A stretch of DNA of 16,681 nt from Halobacteriales archaeon QH_8_67_36 (GTDB lineage: Archaea > Halobacteriota > Halobacteria > Halobacteriales > Haloarculaceae). This document shows, in pieces, positions 14,840-16,681 of this stretch. The stretch is taken from contig PXQZ01000080.1 of the NCBI GenBank assembly GCA_003021755.1, forward strand, positions 13,456-30,136, in the 5' to 3' direction. Every line of letters begins with the position of its first letter. Position 1 is the stretch's first letter. Both the position numbers and the translations under genes were made by a program. Below the pieces are notes generated by a model. That model was given only the letters and a program-made list of their open reading frames with translations. It was not told where the DNA came from and did no database searches.

Positions 14840-16375
14840 CTACAGGTCCCCCTCACGGGCCATCGCCCGAATCTCGTCGGCCCGCTCGCGAATCGCGTCC
14901 CACTCCTCGTCGCTTTTGTTGTCGACGTGGCTGTACATCAGCCCCATCCGGTGGTTCGAGCGCAGCGCATCCTCGTTGCGGTCCAGGAAGTCCCAGTACA
15001 GCGCGTTGAACGGACAGGCCCCCTCGCCGGTGGTCTTTGTCTTGTAGTAGGGGCAGCCCGAGCAGTAGTCGCTCATCTTGTCGACGTAGTTCGCCGACGA
15101 GGCGTACGGTTTCGTCGCGAAGACACCGGCGCCGTACAGTCCCATCTCGACGACGTTGGGCGTCGTTATCCAGTGGAAGGCATCGACGTAGCCCGCGTGG
15201 AACCACCGGTTCAACCGGGCCGGCTCGACGCCGTAGACGAGCCCGAAGTTGGCCAGAATCATCAGGCGCTCGATGTGGTGGGAGTAACCGCGCCTCCGAA
15301 CACCGTCCACCACGTCCGAGAGACAGGCCATGTCGGTGTCGCCGGTCCAGTAGAACTCCGGCAGCGCCTCGTCGGCGTCGAGCTGGTTCGCCTCGGCGAG
15401 GCCGGGCATCTCCCGGCGGTAGACGTGCCGCAGGAACTCCCGCCAGCCCAACACCTGCCGGACGAACCCCTCGACGCTGTTGAGCGGTGCGTCGCCGTCC
15501 TCGTAGGCCGCGATAGCGCGCTCGATGACCTCGTCGGGGGCGAGCAGTCCGAGATTCAGCGAGGTCGACAGCAGGCTGTGACTCATCGCCCACTCGTCGC
15601 CGCGCATCGCGTCCTGATAGGAGCCGAAGTCGGACAGCCGGTGGGTGACGAAGTGGTCCAGGGCCTGCACCGCCTGCCGGCGGGTCACTGGCCAGCGGAA
15701 CGCCGCCGGGTCGGCCCAGTCGCCGCCGTATGGCGGGTCGTCGTAACTGCCCGCGAACGTCTTTGCGACCCACTCGGCGGTTTCCTCGACCGTCTCGCCG
15801 TAGTCGAACGTGGGCGGGTCGGCCGGTGTCCAGCCTTCGGGCGGCGTCTCGCGGTTCTGGTCGTCGTAGTTCCACTCCCCGCCGACGGGGTCGCCGTCGA
15901 TCAGCAGGTATCCCGTCTCGCGGCGCATGAACCGATAGAAGTCCTCGTGGCGGTAGCGGCCGTCGCTCGCCCACTCGTCGAACTGCTCGCGCGAGCAGAC
16001 GAACCGCTCGTCGGGGACGAACTCGACGGTGCCACCGTGGTCGGTGACGACGGCCTCGATGCGCTCGCGGGCGCCGTCGGCCTGTGGCTCGGTCGTCACG
16101 AGGTGGTCGTCGGGCCGCTCCTCGAAGTGAGCGGCGAGGCCGTCCTCGAAGGTCGACACCTGGCGGTAGTGGACGGATCGGCCCGCTTCCCGCAGTTCGT
16201 CCCGGAACTGCCGCATCGCCGCGAACACCAGCGTCAGTTTGTGCGGGTGGTACGGCAGCTTCCGGGCGAACGACTCGGCCTCGATGAGTAGCAGGGGGTC
16301 GTCCGGTCGGCGGGCCAGTGGCCCCCGATGCCGGACGAGGTGGTCACCCCGAAGCCACACCGTCACGGCTGGCAC
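14840..16375 (-). CDS. Iron-sulfur (6-4) photolyase / cryptochrome of the PhrB (FeS-BCP) type
   Basis: This 511-residue protein matches the deoxyribodipyrimidine photolyase-related family. It has an N-terminal alpha/beta antenna domain (about 1-130) and a helical FAD domain. Four cysteines, Cys351, Cys438, Cys441 and Cys454 (CLSDVVDG, YCSGCPYY, GACPFN), lie almost exactly where Agrobacterium PhrB holds its [4Fe-4S] cluster. The YSHHIERLM segment (364-372) carries the histidine pair implicated in (6-4) repair. Such proteins use FAD, a lumazine antenna and light to repair UV (6-4) photoproducts, which suits a sun-exposed haloarchaeon; a signalling role is the alternative. The GTG at 16375 has a Shine-Dalgarno-like GGGAGG eight bases ahead. 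A TTGATAGT block at 16404-16411 may be the TATA region. Confidence 0.9.
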   Translation of the reverse strand: MPAVTVWLRGDHLVRHRGPLARRPDDPLLLIEAESFARKLPYHPHKLTLVFAAMRQFRDELREAGRSVHYRQVSTFEDGLAAHFEERPDDHLVTTEPQADGARERIEAVVTDHGGTVEFVPDERFVCSREQFDEWASDGRYRHEDFYRFMRRETGYLLIDGDPVGGEWNYDDQNRETPPEGWTPADPPTFDYGETVEETAEWVAKTFAGSYDDPPYGGDWADPAAFRWPVTRRQAVQALDHFVTHRLSDFGSYQDAMRGDEWAMSHSLLSTSLNLGLLAPDEVIERAIAAYEDGDAPLNSVEGFVRQVLGWREFLRHVYRREMPGLAEANQLDADEALPEFYWTGDTDMACLSDVVDGVRRRGYSHHIERLMILANFGLVYGVEPARLNRWFHAGYVDAFHWITTPNVVEMGLYGAGVFATKPYASSANYVDKMSDYCSGCPYYKTKTTGEGACPFNALYWDFLDRNEDALRSNHRMGLMYSHVDNKSDEEWDAIRERADEIRAMAREGDL

Positions 16376-16432
16376 CTCGCATACCTCCCAGTTTCGGCGC
16401 GACCACTATCAACCCCCATCCGAACCATGTAG

Positions 16433-16615
16433 GTATCGTCTGGAACGGGTGGCGTCTTCACACTCTACCCGTCGGATGACGGTATAACGGGCAACCGGGA
16501 CCGGCGAGCGTTCCTCGGGATCACAAAGGCCGCGGTAGGGCTACTGGCCGGCTGTAGCGGTTCGGACGACAGCGTACCGTCCGTGACCGCCAGTTCGCAG
16601 AGCGTGGTCGACTAG
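16433..16615 (+). pseudogene. Orphan Tat-lipoprotein signal remnant
   Basis: One frame reads NRDRRAFLGITKAAVGLL then AGCSGSDDS (16493 onward), a complete twin-arginine signal with a lipobox cysteine. It then continues only about 19 residues to a stop at 16613-16615. The frame upstream to the previous stop (16430-16432) contains no ATG, GTG or TTG, and the nearest ATG (16476) is in another frame and meets a stop at once. It therefore looks like the decayed 5' end of a lipoprotein gene whose body is lost. A genuinely short lipoprotein with a missing start is less likely. Confidence 0.65.
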
Positions 16616-16620
16616 TATCC
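16612..16620 (+). promoter_or_regulatory. Possible TATA box for the gene entering at the right edge
   Basis: The block TAGTATCC lies about 29 bases before the ATG at 16646, the spacing for a leaderless transcript. It overlaps the stop of the lipoprotein remnant. Confidence 0.4.
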
Positions 16621-16645
16621 CAATGAGACGGACAACTGTGACGGG

Positions 16646-16681
16646 ATGAGTCAGGACGAGACCGGAACCGACAGCGTCACC
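16646..16681 (+). CDS. Start of a gene cut by the window edge
   Basis: The ATG at 16646 opens a frame MSQDETGTDSVT that runs to the last base. Twelve acidic and polar codons of haloarchaeal style, with a TATA-like block 29 bases upstream, make a real gene start likely. Nothing can be said about function. An ATG at 16624 in another frame ends after eight codons and is not preferred. Confidence 0.45.
   Translation, partial: MSQDETGTDSVT

Overview
The window is high-GC DNA with acidic proteins, leaderless starts behind archaeal TATA boxes, Tat-type lipoprotein signals and several haloarchaea-typical gene families. It almost certainly comes from a haloarchaeon, and my impression is the Haloarcula/Halomicrobium side of the class. 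That assignment is from protein style only; there is no rRNA or other marker here.

Layout. (1) 1-1631, + strand: the end of an export operon, with a PrsW-like membrane protease (cut by the window edge) overlapping an ABC-2 type permease. (2) 1752-2512, - strand: a macro-domain protein overlapping a small Cys/His zinc-binding protein. (3) 2606-4750, + strand: two divergent DUF2071 (YqjF-like) paralogs and a DUF998 membrane protein. (4) 4830-5286: a frameshifted, truncated sensor histidine kinase remnant that stops exactly at a palindromic repeat. (5) 5322-8513: a HAD-IIA phosphatase, a Tat lipoprotein of the PQQ glucose/sorbosone dehydrogenase family (- strand), an MTH865-family protein, a YdjM-like membrane protein (- strand) and a 50-residue membrane protein with a clear TATA box. 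(6) 8657-12923, + strand: a metal-handling block with a DtxR/MntR-like regulator preceded by a palindromic site, a translationally coupled GDT1/TMEM165-family transporter, and a CopA copper ATPase. (7) 13070-14800: an ABC1/UbiB-family kinase with two C-terminal membrane helices. (8) 14840-16375, - strand: an iron-sulfur (6-4) photolyase/cryptochrome of the PhrB type. (9) 16433-16681: an orphan Tat-lipoprotein signal remnant and the first codons of the next gene.

The most unusual signal is an 85-86 bp long-palindrome element present three times (3334-3418, 5201-5286, 8511-8596). All copies lie in the same orientation and in gaps between + strand genes. A 19-base core is identical in all three, and the outer stem of copy 1 has changed on both arms so that pairing is kept. 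Each copy begins with TGA and ends with TATGA. In two cases the first TGA is the stop codon of the upstream reading frame, and in one case the terminal ATG is the apparent start codon of the downstream gene. A MITE-like mobile element, or a structured repeat acting at transcript ends and starts, are the main readings. The other genes are mostly ordinary haloarchaeal housekeeping, stress or metal-homeostasis genes.
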